A program made the position numbers and the translations under genes. A DNA stretch of 64,000 nucleotides from Opitutaceae bacterium (GTDB lineage: Bacteria > Verrucomicrobiota > Verrucomicrobiia > Opitutales > Opitutaceae), in the NCBI GenBank assembly GCA_030693515.1, contig JAUYAK010000069.1, positions 1-64,000 of the forward strand, written 5' to 3'. The notes beneath the pieces were generated by a model. That model ran no database searches, was not told the origin of the DNA, and was given only the letters and a program-made list of their open reading frames with translations. Of this stretch, positions 53,847 to 62,977 are shown in pieces (position 1 is the stretch's first letter; every line of letters starts with the position of its first letter).

Positions 53847-54896
53847 TCAGCGACCGCTGAATGGCGCGGCCCACACTTGCGTTGAGCGGACGCCGGGCCG
53901 CGCTTCACCGCCGGGCACCACCAACTGACCACGCCAGATCGCGAGCGATGTCGTGACGAGGGAAAACGGCATCTCGCCCGTGCGGCTCCACGTGTTGGCG
54001 TCCGGATCGTAGGCCAGCATATCGCGTGGGAAACCGCGGTGTGCCGTCGGATCGACGCCCAACTGGGCGCCGTCGTCGCCGCCGAGGACGAGGAGTTTTC
54101 CCTGCACCAGCGGCGCGAGCGCCGGGGCCGCGACGGCGACGCGCGGCAAATCCGCTAGCCGTTGCCAGCCGCCGGCAGGCGTGAAGCGATACGCGTCACG
54201 CAGCCACTCCCGGGTGATTTTCCCCGTGGCATCCGCGACCAGGCGGGCGCCGCTGAAAAGATAGAACGCATCGCCCTGCGCCCCGCCCACGGAGAGGATG
54301 CGTTCGGGTCCGGGCCAGGCGGGCAGTTCCTGCCAGCCTTTGTCCCGGGCGTCCAAATCGAGCCGGTAAGCGGCATGCGAGGCCCGCGTCGCTTCGGGTC
54401 GTTCCAATCCGCCTGCGACGTAGATCGTCCGGCCCACGCGGGCGCCCGCCATCAGCGCCAGCGGGCGGGGCAGGGCGGGCCACGCGATGTAGCTGAGCTG
54501 CCGGCCATCCCATCGGACGAGCCAGACGGTGGAAAAATTCTGGTGCGCGTCGCCGCCGCCAATCAGCAGCACGCCTTCGTCGAGTGTCACCGAGACACCG
54601 TAGCCGCCCGCGGCGGGCAATCGCTCGACGGTGCGCCACGCGACGGCGCCGGGTTCCAGCAAGAATGCCTTGTCGTGCCAGACCTTCGTGCCGCCTTCCC
54701 ACGGACGCTTGTGGGGAAAATTTGCTCCTCCGGCCACAAGCAACGCGCCACCCGTCACACCCGCATGGCTGCCCGCGAAGCCTTCCCGGTCTGGGATGTC
54801 AGGCAGTCGCGTCCAAGCCAAGGAAGGGGTGGACGCCGCTTCGGCGAGCGCCGGCAAAAACGCGAAAAGGCAGACGGCGATAGGGGTGAAGCGCAT
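53847..54896 (-). CDS. Kelch-repeat N-acetylneuraminate mutarotase (NanM-like), 349 aa
   Basis: A secreted six-blade kelch propeller of the cyclically permuted mutarotase family, which speeds interconversion of sialic-acid anomers after release. The ATG at 54896 starts signal peptide MRFTPIAVCLFAFLPALAEA. Blades show LPDIPDREGFAGSHAGVTGGALLVAGGANFPHKRPWEGG, GVLLIGGGDAH, IYVAGGLERPEATRASHAAY and LLVLGGDDGAQLG. It is transcribed towards the sialidase gene with a 13-bp gap, and its placement supports sialic acid as the product of the locus. No NanA, NanK or NanE was found in the window. Confidence 0.85.
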   Translation of the reverse strand: MRFTPIAVCLFAFLPALAEAASTPSLAWTRLPDIPDREGFAGSHAGVTGGALLVAGGANFPHKRPWEGGTKVWHDKAFLLEPGAVAWRTVERLPAAGGYGVSVTLDEGVLLIGGGDAHQNFSTVWLVRWDGRQLSYIAWPALPRPLALMAGARVGRTIYVAGGLERPEATRASHAAYRLDLDARDKGWQELPAWPGPERILSVGGAQGDAFYLFSGARLVADATGKITREWLRDAYRFTPAGGWQRLADLPRVAVAAPALAPLVQGKLLVLGGDDGAQLGVDPTAHRGFPRDMLAYDPDANTWSRTGEMPFSLVTTSLAIWRGQLVVPGGEARPGVRSTQVWAAPFSGR

Positions 54897-55017
54897 GATC
54901 TGGGCGGCAGCGTGCATGACGGCGACCAATGAGGCGAGGCCGGCGCGGTGGTTTCATGGCTGCACCTCTGCGCTCGCCGCTTGCGCGAGCGCGTCGGGCG
55001 CTTACAAAACGGTGCCG

Positions 55018-55593
55018 ATGCCGATCTACGAGTATTACTGTCCGGACAACCACACCATCTACCAGTTCTACGCCAAGACGATGGCTCAGGGCGCGACCAC
55101 GCCGCCGTGCCCGGACAACTCCAAGTTTCGCCTAAAAAAAATCCTCTCCGCTTTTGCCATCACCGGCGGGGGCTCGGGCGAAGAAGCGGCGGAAACGAAA
55201 AGCGCCGATCCGGCGGCGAGCGCGGAGGACCGCCGCATGGAAGCCGCGATGGACTCGATGGAGCGTGAATTCTCCAGCATGGACGAAAACAACCCGAAGG
55301 AGATGGCGCGCATGATGCGCCGCATGGCCGAGGTCAGCGGGGAGAAGATGGACGGCCAGCTCGAGGAGGTCGTGCGCAAGCTCGAGGAGGGCGCGGACCC
55401 CGATTCACTCGAAGACGCGCTCGGGCCCGATCTGCCGAATGAAGATTCTGGCGATCCCGAGAGTGGAGGCATGGGCCTCGACGCTGATTCGCCGCCGATG
55501 CTCGGTGAAGCGGCCAAGAAGGAAGCGCGCCACCGCTTCAAGGCCCGTCGCACCGCACCCCGGCGCGATCCCAAGCTCTACGATTACCCATGA
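55018..55593 (+). CDS. FmdB-like protein with a degenerate zinc ribbon, 191 aa
   Basis: The N-terminus MPIYEYYCPDNHTIYQFYAKTM follows the FmdB/YmdB regulatory-protein pattern, but only single cysteines (Cys8 and Cys31, each CPDN) remain where CxxC pairs are usual. The rest is acidic and helical, including EDRRMEAAMDSMEREF and EMARMMRRMAEVSGEKMDGQLEEVVRKLEEG, and ends with a basic tail. The ATG at 55018 is preceded by a GTG two codons upstream. It overlaps the next start as ATGA, which argues it is translated. Function unknown. Confidence 0.72.
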   Translation: MPIYEYYCPDNHTIYQFYAKTMAQGATTPPCPDNSKFRLKKILSAFAITGGGSGEEAAETKSADPAASAEDRRMEAAMDSMEREFSSMDENNPKEMARMMRRMAEVSGEKMDGQLEEVVRKLEEGADPDSLEDALGPDLPNEDSGDPESGGMGLDADSPPMLGEAAKKEARHRFKARRTAPRRDPKLYDYP

Positions 55594-56399
55594 ATACCGC
55601 GACCCCGACGGCGGAAGTCCTCGCCCGCGTGGCCGCCGCCGAGCGCGCTGTCCTGGCGCAGACGGAACTCATGCACAGCGCATTCGGCCGCGCCGAGAGC
55701 CAGTGGAAGCGCGACGGCTCGCGTGTGACTGCGATCGACCTGGCCATCTCCGAGGGCATTGTGCGCGAACTCTCCGCGCAATTTCCCACCGACCAGTTCC
55801 TGAGCGAGGAACTGGCCGACACCGGCGCGGTGATTCCCGTGACGGCGCGGTTCGCCTGGGTGCTCGATCCGATCGACGGCACGAACAATTTTGCCCTCGG
55901 CCTGCCGCATTGCGCCATCGCGCTCGCCCTCTGCGAGCACGGTGAACCGATCTACGGCGTCATTTACGATCTCAGCCGGCGCACGTTGCTGCAGGGTGGG
56001 CCGGGCTTCGGCGTCCGCGACGGCGAGCGGGCGGTGCGGGTGAGCACCGCCGCGGTTACGCGCGAGACGCTCGTGGGCTTCCACAGTCCGGGCAATCCGG
56101 CGCTGCTGTCCGCGGCCACCGGCGTGATCTCGGCCTTCAAGGTTCGCGCGCTCGGCAGCGCCACGCTGCACCTCGCCTATGTGGCGGCCGGGCTCCTCGA
56201 CGGCTGCGTGGATTTCAACGTGAAGATCTGGGATCTCGCCGCCGCGATCCCGCTCGTGCGCGCGGCGGGGGGCGAGGTGTATTTCCTCAACGGCGAACAA
56301 CTGCCGCTGCGAACCTTCGACCTGCGGATGAACAAAATCGTCTACGTCGCCGGCAGTCCCGCGATGTGCGCGCGGCTGCGTGAGCTGATGGGCCGGTGA
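55590..56399 (+). CDS. Inositol monophosphatase family protein, 269 aa
   Basis: A Mg-dependent phosphatase of the IMPase/FIG superfamily. It has EELADTG (metal-binding glutamate), then WVLDPIDGTNNFALGLPHCAIALAL (the DPIDGT site) and WDLAAAIPLVRAAGGEVYF near the end (the second signature WDxAAxxxLVxxAGG). It could act on inositol phosphate, histidinol phosphate or adenosine bisphosphate; the sequence does not decide. Its start overlaps the FmdB-like gene by four bases (ATGA), so the two form an operon. Confidence 0.92.
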   Translation: MNTATPTAEVLARVAAAERAVLAQTELMHSAFGRAESQWKRDGSRVTAIDLAISEGIVRELSAQFPTDQFLSEELADTGAVIPVTARFAWVLDPIDGTNNFALGLPHCAIALALCEHGEPIYGVIYDLSRRTLLQGGPGFGVRDGERAVRVSTAAVTRETLVGFHSPGNPALLSAATGVISAFKVRALGSATLHLAYVAAGLLDGCVDFNVKIWDLAAAIPLVRAAGGEVYFLNGEQLPLRTFDLRMNKIVYVAGSPAMCARLRELMGR

Positions 56400-56415
56400 A
56401 GGCCTGCCGTGTCAT

Positions 56416-56507
56416 GAGGTGGGGCTGGCTCTCCGAGCCGGCGTGGGTTGCAGGGCGATTCGCAGGCTGGAACCCAGGCCGCTTGCGGGGAAGCGGCCCC
56501 ACTTCCT
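56416..56507. repeat. Long imperfect palindrome after sufT and the inositol-phosphatase gene
   Basis: Outer arms 56416-56441 (starts GAGGTGGGGC) and 56478-56507 (ends CGGCCCCACTTCC) pair imperfectly. A second inner stem (TGGGTTGCAG / CTGGAACCCA) pairs with one mismatch. It lies in the 136-bp gap between two convergent genes and is probably also a terminator region. The sequence differs from the GTAGGG family. Confidence 0.6.
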
Positions 56508-56535
56508 GAAGTAATAATTTCCAGGGCCGCTGTTA

Positions 56536-57084
56536 TCAGATCAGCCCGAGCTTCATTTTTCCCTCTTCGGAGATCATCGCCTGATTCCAGGCTGGTTCCC
56601 AGGTGATGCGCACATCGGCGTCGGTGACGCCGGGGACGAGGAGAATCTTCGACTTCGCATCCTCAGCGATCGCCGGGCCCATGCCGCAGCCGGGCGCGGT
56701 CAGGGTCATGGCGACGTTCACGCGGTGGCCGGGCTCGGGCTCGGTGATTTTTTCCACGTCCATCGAATAAACGAGTCCGAGGTCCACGATATTGACGGGA
56801 ATCTCCGGGTCGAAGACGTGCCGGAGCTGCGCCCAAATCGCCTCAGGATCGGGCGCGCCGCCGGCGAGGGTCGGGGCGGCCACGGTCTGGCTGGCGACTT
56901 GTTCACCGAGGGCATCGCCGTCCTTGCCGTCGATGCGGAAAAGGCCGAAGTCCGTTTGCACGGTGAAGCTGCCGCCGAGCGTCTGGTGGATCATCACCGT
57001 GGTGCCGGTGGCGAGCGTGGTCTTGTCGCCCGAGGGAATCTGCGTGGCGGTGACTTCGCGGGAGAGGGTTCTGTCTCGATTCAT
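56536..57084 (-). CDS. sufT: SufT-type iron-sulfur assembly factor, 182 aa
   Basis: SufT proteins help iron-sulfur cluster maturation. The C-terminal MIP18/PaaD-like domain (VFDPEIPVNIVDLGLVYSMDV, LTAPGCGMGPAIAEDAKSKI, VRITWEPAW) carries the conserved cysteine of APGCGMG. The N-terminal 80 residues, with IPSGDKTTLATGTTVMIHQTLGGSFTVQ, are typical of the longer SufT form. It lies 90 bp after sufD on the same strand with a palindrome in between. Confidence 0.9.
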   Translation of the reverse strand: MNRDRTLSREVTATQIPSGDKTTLATGTTVMIHQTLGGSFTVQTDFGLFRIDGKDGDALGEQVASQTVAAPTLAGGAPDPEAIWAQLRHVFDPEIPVNIVDLGLVYSMDVEKITEPEPGHRVNVAMTLTAPGCGMGPAIAEDAKSKILLVPGVTDADVRITWEPAWNQAMISEEGKMKLGLI

Positions 57085-57121
57085 GGGAGTCGGCTTTTGG
57101 TCACAGAGAGCACCGAGGAGG

Positions 57122-57167
57122 CACAGAGGCCACAGAGATGGCGGAAGAAAACTCTGTGACCTCTGTG
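57122..57167. repeat. CACAGAGG-type inverted repeat between sufD and sufT
   Basis: Arms 57122-57137 (CACAGAGGCCACAGAG) and 57152-57167 (CTCTGTGACCTCTGTG) pair with one mismatch around a 14-bp loop. The motif of alternating CACAGAG blocks is unrelated to the GTAGGG palindromes. A similar partial CACAGAG lies just before it at 57102. Confidence 0.88.
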
Positions 57168-57174
57168 TCTCACT

Positions 57175-58488
57175 TCATTGCTTGAATTTCGTTTGGATCA
57201 GCGCGCGCAGGGCGTCGTGGAGTTCGTCGCTGGCGAGACGGCTGAGGACTTCCTCGAAGAAGCCGAACGTGAGCAGTTCGTCGGCCTGCTCCTTGGCGAT
57301 GCCGCGGGACTGGAGGTAGAACTCCTGCTCGGGATCGATGCGCGACGAGGTCGCGCCGTGGGTGCAGCGGACGTCGTTGGCTTGGATTTCGAGGCCGGGC
57401 AGGGAATTGGCCTCGGCCTCCTCACTGAGCATGAGGTTGCGGTTGGACTGGTAGGCGTCGGTCTTCTGCGCATCGGCGTCCACGACGATGAGGCCGGAGA
57501 AGATCGTCTTGGAGGCCCCGCGGAGCGCATTCTTGTAGAGGAGGTCGGACTTGGTGTTAGGTGCCTGGTGGATTTGCAGCGTGCGCTGGTCAAATTCCTG
57601 GCCCGACTCGGCGACGGTGAGCGCGAGCATCTCCGAGAACGCGCCGGGCGCAGCGAGCTGCGAGAGCGATTCGTGGCGAGCCTGGCGGGCACCGAGGTGG
57701 AGGTTGAGCGATTGCACGCGGGCGTCGCGGCGGACGACGGTGCTGTTGGACTGGAAGGAAAGCGCGCGGTGACTCCAATCCTGCTTGCCGATATAGGTAA
57801 GCTGCGCGCCGTGGCCGGCGTAGAGATCGTTGGCGCCGACAGCGAGCTGGGCCTCGGTGTCGGAACCCGAGCCGAAATACTCGATGATGCAGGCGCGGGA
57901 GTTGTCGCCGGCGACCACGAGCGTGTGCGGGAAAATTGCCGCATCCGGCCCGAGCGCGTAGGAGAAAATGCCGATCGGATCGTCAATCTCCACGCCACGC
58001 GGAACGTGGACGAAGGCTCCGTCGTCCAGGAACGCCTCGTGCAGCGCGGTGAACTTGGCGGAGCCGAGCTTGGTGGGCTGCGCGAGCAAGTGCTCGCGGA
58101 CGAGGGCCTCGTGATTTACGAGGGCGCTTTGGAGCGAGTCGATCGCCACGCCGCGGGCCGCGAGGTCGGCGGTGCGCAGCTCGCGGGAGAGCAGGCGGCC
58201 GTTGGCGAAGATGAGTTTGGCGGCCTTCTTGATGCCGATGGAGGTGTGCGGCGAGGATTTGACCGCGGCGGGCAGGGCGAAGCCCTCGAGCGTGAGCGCG
58301 CCGATGTTGCTGAAGCGCCACGACTCATCGGTGCGCGAAGGCATCGGGAGCGCCGCGAAGCGATCGTAAGCGGCGCGTTTGCGGTCGAGCCACCACTGCG
58401 GCAGTGGAGGGAGCGAGGCGAGGTGGGCGGCGAAGGCCTCGGGCGTGAAGGCGCCGACGAGGGATTTCGTTTCGGTGAGAGTGGTCAT
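57175..58488 (-). CDS. sufD: Fe-S cluster assembly protein SufD, 437 aa
   Basis: The scaffold partner in the SufBCD complex. It begins MTTLTETKSLVGAFTPEAF at 58488 and has the right-handed beta-helix hallmarks: FVHVPRGVEIDDPIGIF, SRACIIEYFGSG, GHGAQLTYIGKQDW and VVRRDARVQSLNLHLGA. The C-terminal part reads CTHGATSSRIDPEQEFYLQSRGIAKEQADELLTFGFFEEVL, which includes the conserved histidine. Length is typical. It follows sufB after 111 bp, most of which is a palindromic repeat. Confidence 0.95.
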   Translation of the reverse strand: MTTLTETKSLVGAFTPEAFAAHLASLPPLPQWWLDRKRAAYDRFAALPMPSRTDESWRFSNIGALTLEGFALPAAVKSSPHTSIGIKKAAKLIFANGRLLSRELRTADLAARGVAIDSLQSALVNHEALVREHLLAQPTKLGSAKFTALHEAFLDDGAFVHVPRGVEIDDPIGIFSYALGPDAAIFPHTLVVAGDNSRACIIEYFGSGSDTEAQLAVGANDLYAGHGAQLTYIGKQDWSHRALSFQSNSTVVRRDARVQSLNLHLGARQARHESLSQLAAPGAFSEMLALTVAESGQEFDQRTLQIHQAPNTKSDLLYKNALRGASKTIFSGLIVVDADAQKTDAYQSNRNLMLSEEAEANSLPGLEIQANDVRCTHGATSSRIDPEQEFYLQSRGIAKEQADELLTFGFFEEVLSRLASDELHDALRALIQTKFKQ

Positions 58489-58504
58489 CTGAAAAATTTG
58501 ATTA

Positions 58505-58588
58505 AGCGCAAAGGCGCGAAGCCGCTAAGGACGGAGAAAAGAAGGACCGGACTTTGGATCGAACTTTGCGCCTTCGCGCCTTTGCGCT
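58505..58588. repeat. Perfect 17-bp inverted repeat between sufB and sufD
   Basis: Arms 58505-58521 (AGCGCAAAGGCGCGAAG) and 58572-58588 (CTTCGCGCCTTTGCGCT) are exact complements, with a 50-bp loop. The repeat lies between two genes that should be co-transcribed. It belongs to a third family, neither the GTAGGG type nor the CACAGAGG type. Confidence 0.92.
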
Positions 58589-58599
58589 TCACGGCTTGA

Positions 58600-60051
58600 T
58601 CAGCCGACGCTGCCTTCCATCTCAAGATCGATGAGGCGCTTGAGCTCGACGGAGTATTCCATCGGGAACTCGCGGGCGAGGTCGTTGATGAATCCGTTGA
58701 CGGCGAGGCTCATGGCCTGGCCCTCGGTGAGGCCGCGCTGCTGCATGTAGAAAATCATTTCCTCGTTCACCTTGGAGACGCTCGCCTCGTGCTGCACGTA
58801 GTTGCGATCACCGCGGACAGTGATGGCCGGATAGGTGTCGGTGCGGCTGTTGGTGTTGATGAGGAGCGCGTCGCACTCGGTGTTGTTTTTGCAACCCTTG
58901 AGGTGCTTCGGGATGTGGACGATGCCGCGGTAGGTGCTGCGGCCCTGGCCGACCGAGATCGATTTGGCGACGATGTTGGAGGTCGTCTCGTCGGCGGCGT
59001 GGACCATCTTCGCGCCGGTGTCCTGGTGCTGGCCGTCGTTGGCGAGGGCGATGGAGATGACCTCGCCGCGGGCCTTGCGGCCCTTGAGGACGACGCCGGG
59101 ATACTTCATCGTGAGGCGCGAGCCGATGTTGCAGTCGATCCACTTGATGTGGGCTTCCTCGTGCGCGACGCCGCGCTTGGTGACGAGGTTGAAGACGTTG
59201 TTGGCCCAGTTCTGGACGGTGATGTATTGGATCTTGGCGCCCTTGAGCGCGACGAGTTCGACGACGGCGCTGTGCAGCGTGCTCGTGGAGAACTTCGGCG
59301 CGGTGCAGCCTTCCATGTAGGTGAGCTCGGCGCCCTCGTCGGCGATGATGAGCGTGCGCTCGAACTGGCCGAAGTTTTCCGCGTTGATGCGGAAGTAGGC
59401 TTGCAGCGGCTGCGCGACTTTCACGCCCGGAGGCACGTAGATGAACGAGCCGCCGGAAAACACGGCGCTGTTGAGCGCGGAAAACTTGTTGTCGCCGGTC
59501 GGGATGACCTTGCCGAAGAACTTGCGGAAAATCTCCGGGTGCTCGCGGAGGGCCTCGGTGGAGTTGGCAAAGATGACGCCCTGTTTGGCGACGATTTCCT
59601 TGATGTTCGAGTAGGCGGCCTCGGAGTCGAACTGGGCCTCGACGCCGGCGAGGAACTTGCGCTCCTGCTCCGGAATGCCGAGGCGCTCGAAGGTCCGCTT
59701 GATGTCGTCCGGCACCTCGTCCCACGTGCGCTTGGGTTTCTGGCCCTGCGAGAGATAGTAGCGGATTTTGTCGAAATTGATGTTCTCGAGATCCTTCGTC
59801 GCCCAGTGCGTGGGCATGGGCATGGAGAGGAATTTCTGCAGGGCCTTGAGGCGGAATTCGAGAATCCACGGGGCCTCCTTCTTCACCGAGCTGATGTAGC
59901 GGACGGTGTTTTCGCTGAGGCCCGTGCCGGCGTCGAATTCGTAGGCGACGTCGTATTGGAAATCGCCCTTGGTCTGGTCGATGCCGGCGACGGGGTTGGC
60001 GGTCTCCTCAAAAGGAGGCGCGGAAGAGAGGGTGGCGGCGGATTGGCTCAT
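58600..60051 (-). CDS. sufB: Fe-S cluster assembly protein SufB, 483 aa
   Basis: The main scaffold of the Suf system. The ATG at 60051 ([16 protein letters not shown]) is chosen; the frame is open for 40 codons further upstream without family sequence. Landmarks are [94 protein letters not shown] with the conserved cysteine, and [33 protein letters not shown] at the end. It starts 14 bp after sufC. Confidence 0.96.
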   Translation of the reverse strand: MSQSAATLSSAPPFEETANPVAGIDQTKGDFQYDVAYEFDAGTGLSENTVRYISSVKKEAPWILEFRLKALQKFLSMPMPTHWATKDLENINFDKIRYYLSQGQKPKRTWDEVPDDIKRTFERLGIPEQERKFLAGVEAQFDSEAAYSNIKEIVAKQGVIFANSTEALREHPEIFRKFFGKVIPTGDNKFSALNSAVFSGGSFIYVPPGVKVAQPLQAYFRINAENFGQFERTLIIADEGAELTYMEGCTAPKFSTSTLHSAVVELVALKGAKIQYITVQNWANNVFNLVTKRGVAHEEAHIKWIDCNIGSRLTMKYPGVVLKGRKARGEVISIALANDGQHQDTGAKMVHAADETTSNIVAKSISVGQGRSTYRGIVHIPKHLKGCKNNTECDALLINTNSRTDTYPAITVRGDRNYVQHEASVSKVNEEMIFYMQQRGLTEGQAMSLAVNGFINDLAREFPMEYSVELKRLIDLEMEGSVG

Positions 60052-60065
60052 GGCGGTGGGTGCGT

Positions 60066-60827
60066 TCAGGCGGTGGCGGCGGCGAGTTCCTGCTTCACCC
60101 AGTCGTAGCCCTTGGCCTCGAGTTCGAGGGCGAGGGATTTGTCGCCGCTCTTCACGATGCGGCCGTCCCACATGACGTGGACGTGATCCGGCACGATGTG
60201 GTCGAGCAGGCGCTGGTAGTGTGTGATCATGAGGACACCGAGATTCGGACCGCGCATGACGTTGACACCATCGGCAACAATGCGGAGGGCGTCGATGTCG
60301 AGACCGGAGTCGGTTTCGTCCATGAGGGCGAACTTGGGCTCGAGCATCGCCATCTGGAGAATCTCGCAGCGCTTCTTTTCGCCGCCGGAGAAGCCGTCGT
60401 TGACCGAGCGCGAGGTGAACTTCCGGTCGATCTTCAGAAGGTCCATCTTGGAGTAGAGCCGCTTGTAGTAGCCGCTGGCGTCGATCTCCTCGCCCTCGGC
60501 CATGCGGGCCTGCACGGCGGCGCGGAGGAAATTGGCGATGCTCACACCGGGGATCTCGCTCGGGTATTGAAAGGCGAGGAAAAGTCCCGCGCGCGCGCGC
60601 TCATCGGCCTCCTGTGCGAGGATCGACTGGCCATCGAGCAGCACGTCGCCGCCGGTGATGGTGTAGTCGGGGTGCCCGGCGATCGCCTTCGCGAGCGTGG
60701 ACTTGCCGGTGCCGTTGGGCCCCATGATGGCGTGGACTTCGCCGCTGTTGATCGTGAGCGAGAAGCCCTTGACGATCTTTTTTTCGCCGATGGCGACGTG
60801 GAGGTCTTGGATGACGAGGGAGGACAT
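60066..60827 (-). CDS. sufC: Fe-S cluster assembly ATPase SufC, 253 aa
   Basis: The cytoplasmic ABC-type ATPase that energises the SufBCD scaffold. Walker [10 protein letters not shown] is at 36-44, Q-loop [14 protein letters not shown], signature [15 protein letters not shown], Walker [17 protein letters not shown] and switch histidine [10 protein letters not shown]. Length is normal. It is the first suf gene, located 46 bp after the Fur-family gene and 14 bp before sufB. Confidence 0.96.
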   Translation of the reverse strand: MSSLVIQDLHVAIGEKKIVKGFSLTINSGEVHAIMGPNGTGKSTLAKAIAGHPDYTITGGDVLLDGQSILAQEADERARAGLFLAFQYPSEIPGVSIANFLRAAVQARMAEGEEIDASGYYKRLYSKMDLLKIDRKFTSRSVNDGFSGGEKKRCEILQMAMLEPKFALMDETDSGLDIDALRIVADGVNVMRGPNLGVLMITHYQRLLDHIVPDHVHVMWDGRIVKSGDKSLALELEAKGYDWVKQELAAATA

Positions 60828-60873
60828 GCGCGGGAAAAAATGAAACGTAGGAAAGCTGAAAGTGGGAAACAGA

Positions 60874-61296
60874 TCAGGACTTGGTGGCCTTGCCGCGGAA
60901 GATAATCTCGACGGAGGTCGGATCGTAGCCGGCGGGGAGGACCGACTTTACTTTTTCGATGAGTGCAGGCGGCAGATCGATGTCGTGGGTGCGGCCGGTC
61001 TTTTCGTCGTGAAAATGGGCGTGCGGGCGGAGATTGGGGCAGTAGCGCGTGGGGCCGCGCTCAAAATTGACCGCGCGCACGAGGTCGCACTGCACGAGGG
61101 TTTCGAGGCAGTTGTAAACGGTCGCGAGCGAGATGGTGGGGAGCTCGGATTTTACCCGGGCAAAAACCTCGTCGGCCGTGGGATGATCGCGCTTTTTGAG
61201 CAGCACATCATAGACGACTTCACGCTGCGGGGTCGCGCGCAGGCCGCTGTCGGCGAGGCGTTGGGTCAGTGTGTCGTTGGTTTCGGTGGCACGCAT
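60874..61296 (-). CDS. Fur-family (Fur/PerR-like) metal-responsive regulator, 140 aa
   Basis: A Fur-family repressor with N-terminal winged helix ([52 protein letters not shown]) and a dimerisation domain with [17 protein letters not shown] for metal binding. No CxxC structural zinc pair is seen, unlike many Fur and PerR proteins; only Cys residues in [10 protein letters not shown] and RYCPN remain. The ATG at 61296 is favoured because the upstream ATG at 61335 lies inside an operator palindrome. It heads the suf cluster and probably controls it and itself. Confidence 0.9.
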   Translation of the reverse strand: MRATETNDTLTQRLADSGLRATPQREVVYDVLLKKRDHPTADEVFARVKSELPTISLATVYNCLETLVQCDLVRAVNFERGPTRYCPNLRPHAHFHDEKTGRTHDIDLPPALIEKVKSVLPAGYDPTSVEIIFRGKATKS

Positions 61297-61320
61297 GGTT
61301 TTTGTCGGAGGGGCAAACAA

Positions 61321-61335
61321 TTGGAATGATTCCAA
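61321..61335. promoter_or_regulatory. Fur/PerR-box-like operator 1, TTGGAATGATTCCAA
   Basis: A perfect 7-1-7 palindrome located 24 bp upstream of the Fur-family start codon. Its layout matches Fur- and PerR-type boxes. Centre at 61328. Confidence 0.75.
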
Positions 61336-61349
61336 GGTGCAAGCGATAA

Positions 61350-61364
61350 TTAGAACTATTCTAA
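61350..61364. promoter_or_regulatory. Fur/PerR-box-like operator 2, TTAGAACTATTCTAA
   Basis: A 7-1-7 palindrome with one mismatched pair, 29 bp from the first box centre to centre. Two boxes on nearly the same helix face would suit cooperative binding and autoregulation of the Fur-suf operon. Confidence 0.65.
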
Positions 61365-61426
61365 GCTAAAGCAGCCGGCCTGCACCTGGCCATTATCGCG
61401 GAGCCCGGCGCTGGGGCAACGCTCGG

Positions 61427-61948
61427 TCAGCGGCGCGACCAGCACCAATGCCACGGCTCGTAACCGATGCCGCAGCGATTGCCGCGCGGGTAGGTCAGCG
61501 TGAAACCGAACCTCCCGGCGTGGCGGCGCAGCCACCGGTAGGCCGGCGTGCGCGCAAACGAGGCCTCGACGCTCGTGTCCGCCGGATCGCCGATGTCGAT
61601 GGCGCGGCCCGAGTGATGTTCGCTGAAGCCGGGAGCCGCGACGAAGCGGAGGACCGAGGCCAGCGAGCGCCCGGTGGAGAGTTTCTGGCGGATGAGGCGG
61701 GTCTGCCGCGCGATGCTGCGGAAGCCGGAGAGCGGCAGCAGCGTGACGCCATCGCGCGTCGCCGCCGCGTGCATCCGCCGCCACGCGGCGGCGGCGCGTG
61801 GGGTGAGGCGGACGGGTTTGTCGTCGTCGGGCGCGCGACCGACCGAGACGAGCCGCCGCGCCTCGCGGTGCGGCGGCAGGCCGCGCGTGCGCGCGTAGTC
61901 GGCGGGGATGCCGAGCGCCGCGTGAATTTTGCCCAGCGGCGTTTTCAA
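61427..61948 (-). CDS. VanY-type D-alanyl-D-alanine carboxypeptidase family protein, 173 aa
   Basis: A zinc peptidase that trims peptidoglycan stems. Conserved motifs are [35 protein letters not shown] (SxHxxGxAxD, metal ligands His and Asp) and YEPWHWCW (ExxHW, third ligand). No signal peptide is visible, so either the protein is exported by an unknown route or the true start lies elsewhere; the frame upstream is open but unconvincing. The ATG at 61948 overlaps the trxB stop by four bases (ATGA). Confidence 0.9.
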   Translation of the reverse strand: MKTPLGKIHAALGIPADYARTRGLPPHREARRLVSVGRAPDDDKPVRLTPRAAAAWRRMHAAATRDGVTLLPLSGFRSIARQTRLIRQKLSTGRSLASVLRFVAAPGFSEHHSGRAIDIGDPADTSVEASFARTPAYRWLRRHAGRFGFTLTYPRGNRCGIGYEPWHWCWSRR

Positions 61949-62892
61949 CCGTTATGCTCGGCCAACCAACGCTCGGCCTCGATCGCGGCCTGGCAGCCCA
62001 TGCCGGCGGCGGTGATGGCCTGCCGATAGACGTGGTCCGAGCAATCGCCGGCGACGTAGATGCCGGGGATATTGGTGCGCACCTGTGAGCCGGCCTCGGG
62101 GAGAAAGTAGCCGCCTTCGTCCACCGCGAGCGGCGGAGCAAACGGCCCCGTGTTCGGGATGTGGCCGATCGCGACGAAAACGCCCTTCACCGGGAGGACG
62201 CTCTCGACGCCGGTCTTCACGTTTTTGATTTTGAGGCCGCTGACGGCACCCTCGGCCACGCCCTCGACCGCCACGGGCACGCTGTCCCACACGCACTGGA
62301 TTTTTTCGTGCGAGGTGGCGCGGTCGGCCATGATTTTCGAGGCGCGGAGGGTGTCACGGCGGTGGACGAGATAGACCTTGCTCGCGAAGCGCGTGAGAAA
62401 CAGCGCCTCCTCCGCGGCGCTGTCGCCGCCGCCGATCACCACGACATCCATCTTGCGGTAGAACGCACCGTCGCAGGTCGCGCAGGTGGTCACGCCCTTG
62501 CCGCCATAGAGTTCCTTTTCGCCGGGGATGCCGGTGAGGCGCGGCGAGGCGCCGGTCGCGATGATGACCGTTTTCGCGAAGAGGGTGCGCTCGGCCGTGA
62601 CGAGCTTGCGCGGCATCGTGGAAAAATCGACGGACTGCACGAGCGTCTGCTCAAAGCGCGTGCCGAAGCGCGTCGCCTGCTCGCGCATGTTCTGCGTGAG
62701 CTGAAACCCGTCCACGCCGTGGGCGAAGCCGGGGAAATTCTCGACCTCGCTGGTCGTCGTGAGCTGCCCGCCGGGCAGCGGTCCCTCCAGGACGAGGGGA
62801 TTCAAGCTCGCGCGCGCGGAGTAGATCGCGGCCGTGAGCCCGGCGCAGCCGGTGCCGATGATGACGACGTTTTCGACGGAGGGGGTGGACAT
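61945..62892 (-). CDS. trxB: Thioredoxin-disulfide reductase, 315 aa
   Basis: A low-molecular-weight thioredoxin reductase. It has FAD motif [35 protein letters not shown], the redox-active CATC at Cys137 and Cys140, NADPH-binding [18 protein letters not shown] and HRRDTLRAS. The C-terminal [34 protein letters not shown] is the second FAD contact. Usual GxGPAG reads GTGCAG here, a small change. It is coupled to the VanY gene by ATGA. Confidence 0.96.
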   Translation of the reverse strand: MSTPSVENVVIIGTGCAGLTAAIYSARASLNPLVLEGPLPGGQLTTTSEVENFPGFAHGVDGFQLTQNMREQATRFGTRFEQTLVQSVDFSTMPRKLVTAERTLFAKTVIIATGASPRLTGIPGEKELYGGKGVTTCATCDGAFYRKMDVVVIGGGDSAAEEALFLTRFASKVYLVHRRDTLRASKIMADRATSHEKIQCVWDSVPVAVEGVAEGAVSGLKIKNVKTGVESVLPVKGVFVAIGHIPNTGPFAPPLAVDEGGYFLPEAGSQVRTNIPGIYVAGDCSDHVYRQAITAAGMGCQAAIEAERWLAEHNG

Positions 62893-62977
62893 GGTGGCGT
62901 GGGCGGCGAGATGAATTCACGCCACGCCGGAGCGCAACTGCGGAGATGGGGGGCTGCGCCGCACGCAGGAGCCCAGC

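Noticed and set aside
57122-58588. CRISPR-like repeats in the suf operon
   Set aside because: The repeats are inverted, unlike one another, not evenly spaced and without spacers. They are intergenic palindromes.
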